Shown here piece by piece: positions 54,707 to 62,284 of a stretch of 64,000 bases of DNA; positions within the stretch are counted from its first letter, which is position 1; every line of letters begins with the position of its first letter. The notes below the pieces were generated by a model. It was not told the DNA's origin. It did not search any database and was given only the letters and a program-made list of their open reading frames with translations. Location of the stretch: positions 41,157 through 105,156 of the forward strand of contig DASUUU010000073.1 in the NCBI GenBank assembly GCA_036373915.1, given 5' to 3'. The translations under genes were made by a program, and so were the position numbers. The DNA is from JASLBX01 sp036373915. GTDB lineage: Bacteria; Actinomycetota; Actinomycetes; Jiangellales; Jiangellaceae.

Positions 54707-56284
54707 TCATGGCAGCCGGAGGCGGCGCAGTATGCGCAGCGACGCCGTCATCACGTTGGCGAACTCGTCATACGACCGGTGCCAGGGCAGCGGTGTGATG
54801 CCGTGCATTCGCTGCACCGCGATGGCCTGCGGCTCGGTGTACCGCAAGATCCCCTCCCGGCCGTGCCGGCGACCCAACCCGGACGCACCCGTGCCGCCGG
54901 ACGGCAGGTCGTGGCTGCCCCAGGCGGCCCCGTAGCCTTCGTTGACGTTGACCGCTCCGGCCCGGATCCGCCGTGCGACGGCGATCCCCCGGCGGGTGTT
55001 GCCGGACCAGACGCTGGCGTTGAGCCCGTACATCGAGTCGTTGGCCTTCTCCACCGCCTCGTCGTCCGTGTCGAACGAGTAGATCGATACCACCGGGCCG
55101 AATGTCTCCTCGTCCGCGGGCAGCGTGCCGCGACGCACGCCGCTCAACACCGTCGGCTCGAAGAACCATGGGCCGAGGTCCGGGCGCGGTTTGCCACCGG
55201 TAAGGATGTGCGCGCCCTCGGCGACCGCGTCCTCGACATGCCGCTGAGTCTTGTCCAACTGCGCCTGCGAAACCAATGAGCCGACATCGTGCTGGTAGTC
55301 GAAGCCGGCCCCGAGGCGCAGCCTGTGCGTCCGGTCCAGGAAGCGTTCCAGGAACGCTTCGCGGATGGATGCGGAAAGGTACAGCCTCTCCACCGAGATG
55401 CACAGCTGACCGGCGTTCGAGAAGCAGGCTCGCACCGCCCCCTCGGCGGCCCGGTCGAGGTTGGCGTCATCGAGGACGATCATCGGATTCTTACCGCCGA
55501 GTTCGAGGGACGCACCGATGAGGCGCTCGCCGGCCCGGGCGCCGATCTGCCGCCCGACGGCCGTGGAGCCGGTGAACGACATGTAGTCGGCGTGATCGAC
55601 CACGGCTCCACCGATGCCCGGTCCGTCGCCGGAGACGATCTGCCACAGACCCTCGGGCAAACCGGCCTCGATGGCGATCGACCGGGCCATCAGGGCGGTA
55701 AGCACGGCCTGCTGGTCCGGCTTGTGCACGACGGCGTTGCCGGCCACGAACGCGGGCAGCGAGTCGGAGATGGCCAGGGTCAACGGGTAGTTGAACGGCG
55801 AGATGACACCGACGACACCCTTGGGATGCCGGACTTCGATCGCCTTGGTCAGACCCGGCACCAGACCGCTGCGGCGCTGGTCGCGCAACACCTGCGGTCC
55901 GCGGACGGCGGAGTAACGCGCGGCCAGCGCGACGTCGCCGATCTCTTCGAAAGCGTCGCGGCGTGCCTTCCCGGACTCCGCCTGCACCAGGTCGGCCAAC
56001 GCGGACTGCCGGTCGAGCACCAGATCGTGTACCCGGCCGATGATTCTGGCTCGTTCCCTCAGCGGGCGGGCGGACCAGGCGCGCTGCGCGGCCCGAGCGG
56101 CCTCATATGCCGTGGCGACGTCGTCCGGTGTCGAAAGCGGCAACTCGGCAAGGGGTGTACCGGTGAACGGAGCGAGCGTTGGGTGCCGGTCGGCCCGTGG
56201 GCTCGCCACAATGCCGTCCATGAGTGTGTCGAGCAACGAGCGACCCACAATGTCGTGGGGGTTACGAACGGCTGCGGTCGTCAC
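54707..56284 (-). CDS. gabD2: Succinate-semialdehyde dehydrogenase-type aldehyde dehydrogenase
   Basis: About 525 residues from the GTG at 56284 (ATG 56311 is an alternative). The ALDH fold is complete: PFNYPLTLAI, FTGSTAVGRQIG, general-base Glu in LELGGKNPMIVL, nucleophile in AGQLCISVERL, and ETFGPVVSIY. The overall length and the N-terminal NPHDIVGRSL match the actinobacterial GabD2 type, which oxidises succinate semialdehyde with NADP+. TAATGT 7 nt before the GTG suggests a leaderless start. The specific substrate is inferred. Confidence 0.82.
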   Translation of the reverse strand: MTTAAVRNPHDIVGRSLLDTLMDGIVASPRADRHPTLAPFTGTPLAELPLSTPDDVATAYEAARAAQRAWSARPLRERARIIGRVHDLVLDRQSALADLVQAESGKARRDAFEEIGDVALAARYSAVRGPQVLRDQRRSGLVPGLTKAIEVRHPKGVVGVISPFNYPLTLAISDSLPAFVAGNAVVHKPDQQAVLTALMARSIAIEAGLPEGLWQIVSGDGPGIGGAVVDHADYMSFTGSTAVGRQIGARAGERLIGASLELGGKNPMIVLDDANLDRAAEGAVRACFSNAGQLCISVERLYLSASIREAFLERFLDRTHRLRLGAGFDYQHDVGSLVSQAQLDKTQRHVEDAVAEGAHILTGGKPRPDLGPWFFEPTVLSGVRRGTLPADEETFGPVVSIYSFDTDDEAVEKANDSMYGLNASVWSGNTRRGIAVARRIRAGAVNVNEGYGAAWGSHDLPSGGTGASGLGRRHGREGILRYTEPQAIAVQRMHGITPLPWHRSYDEFANVMTASLRILRRLRLP

Positions 56285-56291
56285 ACCGCCC

Positions 56292-56297
56292 ACATTA
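56292..56297 (-). promoter_or_regulatory. -10 element (TAATGT) of gabD2, probably leaderless
   Basis: Minus-strand TAATGT ends 7 nt before the GTG at 56284; it is the reason for preferring that start. Confidence 0.4.
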
Positions 56298-56347
56298 GGC
56301 GACGTTTTCATGATCGGCTACTGTGCGGTAACCCGCCGGCGAGCGGC

Positions 56348-57457
56348 TCAGCGCAGGACCGTGACCTCGACCCGCTGGAACTCCTTGACCTCGGTGTAGC
56401 CAGTCGTCGCCATCGCTCGCCGCAGCGCACCGATAAGGTTCATCGACCCGTCGGGTACGTGCGACGGGCCGGCCACGATCTGTTCGAGCGAACCCACCTG
56501 ATCGACCTTGACGCGGGTGCCGCGCGGCAGCTCGGTGTTGTGTGCCTCGGAACCCCAGTGCCAGCCCCGGCCGGGAGCCTCGGTCGACCGGGCCAGCGGC
56601 GAGCCGACCATCACCGCGTCGGCACCACAAGCGATCGCCTTGGCGATATCGCCTGACCTGCCGATCGACCCGTCGGCGATGACGTGCACATACCGGCCGC
56701 CGGACTCGTCCAGGTAGTCGCGGCGGGCGGCAGCGACGTCCGCGACGGCTGTGGCCATCGGTACCATCACCCCGAGAACGGTCCGGGTCGTGTGCGAGCT
56801 GCCGCCGCCGAATCCGACGAGGACTCCGGCCGCGCCCGTGCGCATGAGGTGAAGGGCGGCCTGGTAGGTCGCGCACCCGCCGACGATCACCGGCACGTCG
56901 AGTTCGTAGATGAACTGCTTGAGGTTCAGCGGCTCGGCCCGGCCGGACACGTGCTCCGCCGACACCGTCGTGCCACGGATGACGAACAGGTCGACGCCCG
57001 CCTCCACGACCGCGTGATAGTGCTTCTTGACCCGCGGCGGCGATAGCGCACCGGCCACCGTGACTCCGCCGTCGCGGACCTCGGCCAGCCTGGCGGCGAT
57101 CAACTCGTCGCGTACCGGTTCGGCGTAGATCTCCTGCATCCGCCGGGTGGCGTCCTGCTCGTCGAGTCCGGCGATCTCATCGAGCAGTGGCTCGGGGTCC
57201 TCATAGCGCGTCCACAGCCCCTCCAGGTCCAGGACGCCCAGCCCACCCATCTTGCCGAGCTTGACGGCTGTCGCTGGAGACATGACCGAGTCCATCGGCG
57301 CCGCGACGAGCGGCATGTCGAACCGGTACGCATCTATCTGCCAGTGCGTCGACACCTCTTCCGGGTCGCGGGTGCGCCGGCTCGGGACGATCGCCACGTC
57401 GGCGAAGCCGTATGCCGTCCGGCCGCGCTTGCCTCTGCCGATCTCGATCTCGCTCAC
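56348..57457 (-). CDS. guaB3: GuaB3-type IMP dehydrogenase-related protein
   Basis: 369 residues, no CBS domains. IMPDH/GMP-reductase barrel motifs are present: PLVAAPMDSVM near residue 50 and HVIADGSIGRSGDIAKAI for the phosphate site. At the catalytic loop (usually GxxSICTT) this protein has GGGSSHTTR, so the active-site Cys is His222. GTG start; TAGCCT lies 6 nt upstream. GuaB3 proteins lie next to guaB in many actinobacteria, and their activity is debated (IMP dehydrogenase, GMP reductase or neither). Located 205 bp after guaB on the same strand. Confidence 0.88.
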   Translation of the reverse strand: MSEIEIGRGKRGRTAYGFADVAIVPSRRTRDPEEVSTHWQIDAYRFDMPLVAAPMDSVMSPATAVKLGKMGGLGVLDLEGLWTRYEDPEPLLDEIAGLDEQDATRRMQEIYAEPVRDELIAARLAEVRDGGVTVAGALSPPRVKKHYHAVVEAGVDLFVIRGTTVSAEHVSGRAEPLNLKQFIYELDVPVIVGGCATYQAALHLMRTGAAGVLVGFGGGSSHTTRTVLGVMVPMATAVADVAAARRDYLDESGGRYVHVIADGSIGRSGDIAKAIACGADAVMVGSPLARSTEAPGRGWHWGSEAHNTELPRGTRVKVDQVGSLEQIVAGPSHVPDGSMNLIGALRRAMATTGYTEVKEFQRVEVTVLR

Positions 57458-57463
57458 CAGGCA

Positions 57464-57469
57464 AGGCTA
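57464..57469 (-). promoter_or_regulatory. -10 element (TAGCCT) of guaB3, probably leaderless
   Basis: Minus-strand TAGCCT fits TANNNT and ends 6 nt before the GTG of guaB3. Confidence 0.4.
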
Positions 57470-57556
57470 GTCGACTCGAGACGGCCGGGCGGAACGGCGT
57501 GGTGACCGGTGAGAGGCTCGCCGGGCGGGTCACCCACCAGCCCGATCGCTGGGCCG

Positions 57557-57569
57557 CCCACTAGGTGGG
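57557..57569. terminator. Small palindrome in the guaB-guaB3 gap
   Basis: CCCAC-TAG-GTGGG (57557-57569) is a perfect 5-bp stem with a 3-nt loop, about 95 bp past the guaB stop. It could be a terminator or a protein site; weak support. Apart from this and the guaB3 -10, the 205-bp gap shows nothing recognisable. Confidence 0.25.
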
Positions 57570-57662
57570 TTTGCGCCGTACCACCCGCGTGCGCCTCGTG
57601 CGGCACGGCTGCGCCTGCTGAACGTGATCGAACGTCCGAAGCGCCGACGACCCCGCCGTAGG

Positions 57663-59180
57663 TCAGCGGCCAGAGTAGTTGGGTGCCTCGACGGCCATCT
57701 GGATGTCGTGCGGGTGCGACTCCTTCAGCCCGGCCGCGGTGATCCGGACGAACTGACCCCGCTCCTGAAGTTCGGCAATGGTGCGAGCACCGCAGTAGAA
57801 CATCGACTGCCGGAGGCCTCCCACCAACTGGTGGGCGACGGCGCCGAGCGGTCCGCGATACGGCACCTGGCCCTCGATGCCCTCTGGAATGAGCTTGTCC
57901 TCGGCTGCGTCGGCCTGGAAGTACCTGTCGCGCGAGCCGGAAGTGGCCGCGCCGCGCTTCTTCATCGCGCCGAGCGAGCCCATCCCCCGGTAGGACTTGA
58001 ACTGCTTGCCGTTGACGAAGATCAGCTCGCCGGGACTCTCGTCGCATCCGGCGAGCAGCGAGCCCACCATCACGGTGTCGGCACCGGCCACGATGGCCTT
58101 GGCGATGTCACCGGAGTACTGCAGACCGCCGTCGCCGATGACCGGGACGCCTGCGGCCTGGCAGACCTGCGCCGCGTCGTAGATTGCCGTCACCTGCGGC
58201 ACCCCTACGCCCGCGACGACCCGGGTCGTACAGATCGAACCCGGTCCTACCCCGACCTTCACCGCGTCCACCCCGGCATCGACGAGAGCCTGTGCCCCCG
58301 CGCGCGTGGCGACATTGCCGCCGATGACGTCGACCTCTGCCGCGGCAGGCTCGGCCTTGAGCTTGCGCACCATGTCCAGCAGCAGGCTCGTGTGCGCGTG
58401 TGCGGTGTCGACTACGAGCACGTCCACACCGGCCTCCACGAGGGCCATCGCACGCTCCCACGCGTCGCCGAAGAACCCGATCGCCGCGCCGACCCGGAGC
58501 CGGCCCTCGCCGTCCTTGGTGGCTAGCGGGTACTGCTCGGACTTGACGAAGTCCTTCACCGTGATCAGCCCGCGCAGCCGGCCGTTACCGTCGACCAGCG
58601 GCAACTTCTCGATCCGGTGCTCGGCCAGCAGCGCCATCGCGTCCTGGGGCCTGATACCCACCGGACCGGTGACCAGCGGCATCGGCGTCATGACGTCGCG
58701 AACGCGGCGGGTCTCGTGCTCGATCGTCGGCACGAAGCGCAGGTCGCGATTCGTCACGATGCCGACAAGGACGTCGTTCTCGTCGACAACGGGCAGTCCC
58801 GACACGCGGTACCGCGCGCATAGAGCGTCGACCTCTGCCAGCGTCGCGTCCGGACCGGTCGTGACCGGATCGGTCACCATGCCAGATTCGGACCGTTTGA
58901 CCACATCGACCTGGCGCGCCTGATCATCGATCGACATGCTGCGATGCAGGATGCCGAGCCCACCCTGGCGGGCCATCGCGATGGCCATCCGCGCCTCTGT
59001 GACGGTATCCATGGCCGCCGACAGCAGCGGGATCCGGACGGTGATGTTCCGCGACAGCCGGGTGGTCGTATCGACCTCGCTCGGGATGACGTCCGACTCC
59101 CCGGGCAGCAGCAGCACGTCGTCGAAGGTCAGCCCGAGCGGTGCGAACTTGTCTGGAACGGTGGGGTCGATCGAGCCCAT
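57663..59180 (-). CDS. guaB: IMP dehydrogenase
   Basis: 505 residues, with two CBS domains inserted (about 115-225) in the IMPDH barrel. The catalytic loop GVGPGSICTTRVV contains the active-site Cys; the phosphate site is IGDGGLQYSGD and the C-terminal flap is GSLGAMKKRG. It converts IMP to XMP with NAD+, the committed step to GMP. ATG 59180 is preceded by GAGGAC at 5 nt; homologues start at MGSIDPTVPDKF. guaB, guaB3 and guaA all lie on the minus strand. Confidence 0.97.
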   Translation of the reverse strand: MGSIDPTVPDKFAPLGLTFDDVLLLPGESDVIPSEVDTTTRLSRNITVRIPLLSAAMDTVTEARMAIAMARQGGLGILHRSMSIDDQARQVDVVKRSESGMVTDPVTTGPDATLAEVDALCARYRVSGLPVVDENDVLVGIVTNRDLRFVPTIEHETRRVRDVMTPMPLVTGPVGIRPQDAMALLAEHRIEKLPLVDGNGRLRGLITVKDFVKSEQYPLATKDGEGRLRVGAAIGFFGDAWERAMALVEAGVDVLVVDTAHAHTSLLLDMVRKLKAEPAAAEVDVIGGNVATRAGAQALVDAGVDAVKVGVGPGSICTTRVVAGVGVPQVTAIYDAAQVCQAAGVPVIGDGGLQYSGDIAKAIVAGADTVMVGSLLAGCDESPGELIFVNGKQFKSYRGMGSLGAMKKRGAATSGSRDRYFQADAAEDKLIPEGIEGQVPYRGPLGAVAHQLVGGLRQSMFYCGARTIAELQERGQFVRITAAGLKESHPHDIQMAVEAPNYSGR

Positions 59181-59323
59181 GGAGTCCTCGCCTCGTGGAT
59201 CGGGGTTTCTCCATGGTAGGCGGTCACCGCGTCGGAGTTGGTCCTGACTCGACGGCGTTCGCACCGCGGCGAACGATCGTCCGCGGCTCGGACGCGCGGG
59301 GAACGAATTGAGAACTGTGCGGT

Positions 59324-59331
59324 CCGTACGG
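59324..59331. promoter_or_regulatory. CCGTACGG box upstream of the cupin gene
   Basis: The perfect 8-bp palindrome CCGTACGG at 59324-59331 lies 43 bp before the cupin ATG. The same octamer occurs twice in the inverted repeat in front of the FAD-oxidase gene, suggesting one regulator for both promoters. Confidence 0.45.
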
Positions 59332-59374
59332 TCGTGGCGGCTTGACATAACCGACCTGAAAAGGAGCCACCACC

Positions 59375-59911
59375 ATGCGTACGACAACCAAGCTGGCCGG
59401 CATCGCGGCAGCAATCGGCGCGCTCGCGCTCGGCGCGGTTTTCATCCCACCGTCGGCCGCCGACGGCGAGCCGCCGCCCATCGCCGTGGAACTGCTGACC
59501 CCCCGCAGCCAGTTCACCGACGACGTGAGCGGCCAGATCCGGCTCAAGCTCGACGGTCAGGCGACCAACACGCTCAACATGGCAGACATGTCTCGTGTGG
59601 CGACCGCCAAGATCACCGTACAGCCGGGAGCCCGATTCCCGTGGCACACGCATCCCGGCCCTGTCATCGCAAACGTGACGCAAGGGCAGCTCACGTACGT
59701 CTACGCCAGCGATTGCGTCGAGCGTCCGTACCCCGCGGGCACTCTCTTCATCGACCCCGGCCGCGGCAACGTGCACACCGCCTTCAACCCCACGAACGAG
59801 GTAGCCGTCGTGTACGCGCAGTTCTTCGAAGTGCCGGCGACCGGCGCGCTGACGATTCCGGTCGATGACCCGGGCACCTGCGAGGTTCCCGTCGAGTCGC
59901 ACGCCGACTGA
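59375..59911 (+). CDS. Secreted cupin-domain protein
   Basis: 178 residues. A signal peptide (basic start, hydrophobic 8-25, AAD-like cleavage) suggests export. The cupin core has metal-type residues in FPWHTHPGP and in the second half (GRGNVHTAFNP). Possible dioxygenase, isomerase or metal-binding protein; not determinable. ATG 59375 is preceded by AAGGAG. It precedes the FAD-oxidase/methyltransferase genes, with a CCGTACGG box in front of it. Confidence 0.88.
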   Translation: MRTTTKLAGIAAAIGALALGAVFIPPSAADGEPPPIAVELLTPRSQFTDDVSGQIRLKLDGQATNTLNMADMSRVATAKITVQPGARFPWHTHPGPVIANVTQGQLTYVYASDCVERPYPAGTLFIDPGRGNVHTAFNPTNEVAVVYAQFFEVPATGALTIPVDDPGTCEVPVESHAD

Positions 59912-59944
59912 TCCGTCTTGCGAACGGTTCGCGAACGCTCAGCA

Positions 59945-59979
59945 CCGTACGGTCCCGGCAATGGCACGGGACCGTACGG
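59945..59979. promoter_or_regulatory. Inverted repeat with two CCGTACGG boxes upstream of the FAD oxidase
   Basis: CCGTACGGTCCCG (59945-59957) and CGGGACCGTACGG (59967-59979) are perfect 13-bp inverted repeats around a 9-nt loop, ending 13 bp before the oxidase ATG. Each arm carries the palindromic octamer found upstream of the cupin gene. Just left of it, GAACGGTTC (59922-59930) and TTCGCGAA (59928-59935) form further overlapping palindromes. Likely an operator for the neighbouring regulator, although a transcribed hairpin acting as terminator/attenuator is also possible. Confidence 0.6.
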
Positions 59980-59992
59980 CGGGAAGGACGAT

Positions 59993-61402
59993 ATGCAGAC
60001 GAGTGAAACGGCGCCGCAACGAACGGTCGCCGCGCTAATCGACAAGTTACGCGGGAACGTGATCCGGCCGGCGGACGCCGAGTACGAGCAGGCCCGCCGG
60101 GTGCACAACGGGATGATCGACCGACGTCCCGCGGCGATCGCCCGGTGCGACGACGTCGCCGATGTCATCACCACCGTGCGGCTGGCCGGCGAAGGCGGCG
60201 CGTTGCTGGCGGTACGCGGCGGCGGCCACAACGCGGCCGGCCTCGGTGTGTGCGACGGCGGTGTCGTGCTCGACCTGTCCCGGATGCGGGGAGTCCGGGT
60301 GGATCCGGCTCATGCCACCGTCCGCGTCGACGCCGGCTGCACATTGGGCGACGTGGACCATGCGACGCACGCCTTCGGCCTGGCCACCCCGTTCGGGATC
60401 ATCTCGACCAGCGGAGTGAGCGGGCTGACGCTGGGCGGCGGGATCGGGCATCTGAGCCGGCGGTACGGGCTCTCCATCGACAACCTGCTCAGCGCGGACG
60501 TGGTGTTGGCCGATGGCACGTTCGTCACGGCCAGTGCCGAGCAACACCCCGACCTGTTCTGGGCGCTGCGCGGCGGCGGGGGGAATTTCGGCGTCGTCAC
60601 ATCGTTCGAGTTCAGGTGTCACCCGGTGCGCAACGTCGTCACCGGACCCGTCCTGTACGACCTGGACGACGCCGGCGACGTATTGCGCTGGTACCGCGAA
60701 TTCCTGCCTAGCGCGCCCGACGATCTGAACGGGTTCTTCTCGTTCATGACCATCCCCCCGGCGCCGCAGTTCCCTGAGCACCTGCACCTGCGCAAGGTCT
60801 GCGGAGTCGTGTGGTGCTACACCGGGCCGCCGGAGCGGGAAGCGGAGGTGCTCGCACCGGTGCGCGCGTTCGGCAACCCCCTGCTGGACGGCCTGCACGA
60901 GGCTGCGTTCCCCGTTCTGCAATCGGCGTTCGATGCGTTGTACCCGCCAGGTCTGCAGTGGCACTGGCGCGCCGACTTCATCGAGGACATCACCGACGAG
61001 TCCATCGCCGTCCACGAGAAGTTCGCGCAGGTTCCGACGGTGCAATCGACCATGCACATGTACCCGATCGACGGTGCGGTGCACGACGTGGATCGCGGCG
61101 ACACCGCCTTCGGCCACCGGGATGCCACCTGGGCGAGCGTCATCATCGGAATCGACCCCGACCCGGCGAACGCGCCGAAGATCAAGCAATGGACCGTCGA
61201 CTACTGGGACGCCCTGCACCCGCACTCAGCAGGCGGCGCGTACGTCAACTTCCTCATGGCGGAAGGCGACGCTCGAGTGCGGGCCGCCTACGGCGCCAAC
61301 TACGACCGACTGGCGCAAATCAAGGAGCACTACGACCCGGAGAACTTCTTCCGGGTCAATCAGAACATCGCACCAGGTAACCAGGAAGGTACTCCGAAAT
61401 GA
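59993..61402 (+). CDS. BBE-type FAD-linked oxidoreductase
   Basis: 469 residues. PCMH-type FAD domain: RGGGHNAAGLGVCDGG carries the His expected to bind FAD covalently, then SGLTLGGGIGHLSRRYGL and RGGGGNFGVVTSFEF. A BBE C-terminal tail is present (YVNFLMAEGD to DPENFFRVNQNI). The second covalent Cys of bicovalent enzymes is absent, so single attachment is predicted. GGGAAGGACG precedes the ATG at 59993. It sits between the cupin gene and the methyltransferase gene, suggesting a small oxidative tailoring pathway; substrate unknown. Confidence 0.93.
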   Translation: MQTSETAPQRTVAALIDKLRGNVIRPADAEYEQARRVHNGMIDRRPAAIARCDDVADVITTVRLAGEGGALLAVRGGGHNAAGLGVCDGGVVLDLSRMRGVRVDPAHATVRVDAGCTLGDVDHATHAFGLATPFGIISTSGVSGLTLGGGIGHLSRRYGLSIDNLLSADVVLADGTFVTASAEQHPDLFWALRGGGGNFGVVTSFEFRCHPVRNVVTGPVLYDLDDAGDVLRWYREFLPSAPDDLNGFFSFMTIPPAPQFPEHLHLRKVCGVVWCYTGPPEREAEVLAPVRAFGNPLLDGLHEAAFPVLQSAFDALYPPGLQWHWRADFIEDITDESIAVHEKFAQVPTVQSTMHMYPIDGAVHDVDRGDTAFGHRDATWASVIIGIDPDPANAPKIKQWTVDYWDALHPHSAGGAYVNFLMAEGDARVRAAYGANYDRLAQIKEHYDPENFFRVNQNIAPGNQEGTPK

Positions 61403-62217
61403 CCAACGCCACCATCGCCGACTTCGAAGAGATCAAGAAACGCCAGCACCAGGTCTGGAGCAGCGGCGACTACGGAAAGATCGCCTGGCTGACGGTCCCG
61501 CTCGGCGACGTTCTCTGCGAGGCCGTCGACCTGCGGGCCGGCGCCACCGTTCTGGACGTGGCAACCGGCACGGGGCACGTCGCCTTGGCGGCGGCCCGTC
61601 GGTTCGGCCACGTGACCGGCATCGACTACGTGCCAGCGCTGCTGGCGGTGGCCCGTAGCCGGGCGGCCGCGGAGGGTCTCGACATCGCGTTTCGGGAGGC
61701 GGACGCTGAAGACCTGCCCTTCGCGGACGATTCGTTCGACTACGTGTTCTCCGCCATCGGCGTGATGTTCACCGCGGACCACGAGCGCACGGCGCGAGAA
61801 CTCGTTCGAGTGAGCCGACCGGGCGCCCTCATCGGCCTGGCGAACTGGACACCGACGGGATTCATCGGTCGGATGCTCAAGATCGTGAGCGGGCACGTTC
61901 CGCCGCCGCCGGGCGCCATGCCACCCGCCCGGTGGGGCAGCGAGGAAACCATGCGCGAGTTGTTCGGCGCCGGTGTCAAAGAGTTGAGCTTCACCACGGC
62001 CACCGTCACGCAACGAATACCGTCCCCGGAGTTCTTCGCGGACTTCTTCCTCCAGAACTACGGGCCCACACTCAAGGCCGCCGAGCGGCTATCCGCAGAG
62101 GGTCAGCGCGCCTTACGGGACGACCTGATCGCATTGGCCGGCGAGTCGAACCGGGCCGGCGACGGGACGCTGGTGTGCGACTGGGAGTACCTGGTCACCG
62201 TCGCAACAACGGTCTGA
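61399..62217 (+). CDS. Class I SAM-dependent methyltransferase
   Basis: 272 residues. SAM-binding motif I VLDVATGTGHVALAAA, motif II GIDYVPALLAVA (acidic Asp after beta 2) and motif post-I FREADAEDLPF are present. The FNxLxx-like C-terminal motif is not readily seen. It overlaps the FAD oxidase gene by ATGA, so the two enzymes probably act on the same molecule. Substrate unknown (small molecule rather than nucleic acid by class, inference). Confidence 0.9.
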   Translation: MTNATIADFEEIKKRQHQVWSSGDYGKIAWLTVPLGDVLCEAVDLRAGATVLDVATGTGHVALAAARRFGHVTGIDYVPALLAVARSRAAAEGLDIAFREADAEDLPFADDSFDYVFSAIGVMFTADHERTARELVRVSRPGALIGLANWTPTGFIGRMLKIVSGHVPPPPGAMPPARWGSEETMRELFGAGVKELSFTTATVTQRIPSPEFFADFFLQNYGPTLKAAERLSAEGQRALRDDLIALAGESNRAGDGTLVCDWEYLVTVATTV

Positions 62218-62284
62218 CCGGCCGGACCCTAGCGCGAGCGTAAGCTCCGCACGAGGGGTTACAGCTGTGTGGGGGCGATCGGGG

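Noticed and set aside
56300..56325. CATGATCGGC near the gabD2 start resembling the end of the inverted-repeat arm
   Set aside because: Only about 10 bp match and no second arm nearby, so it is probably chance.
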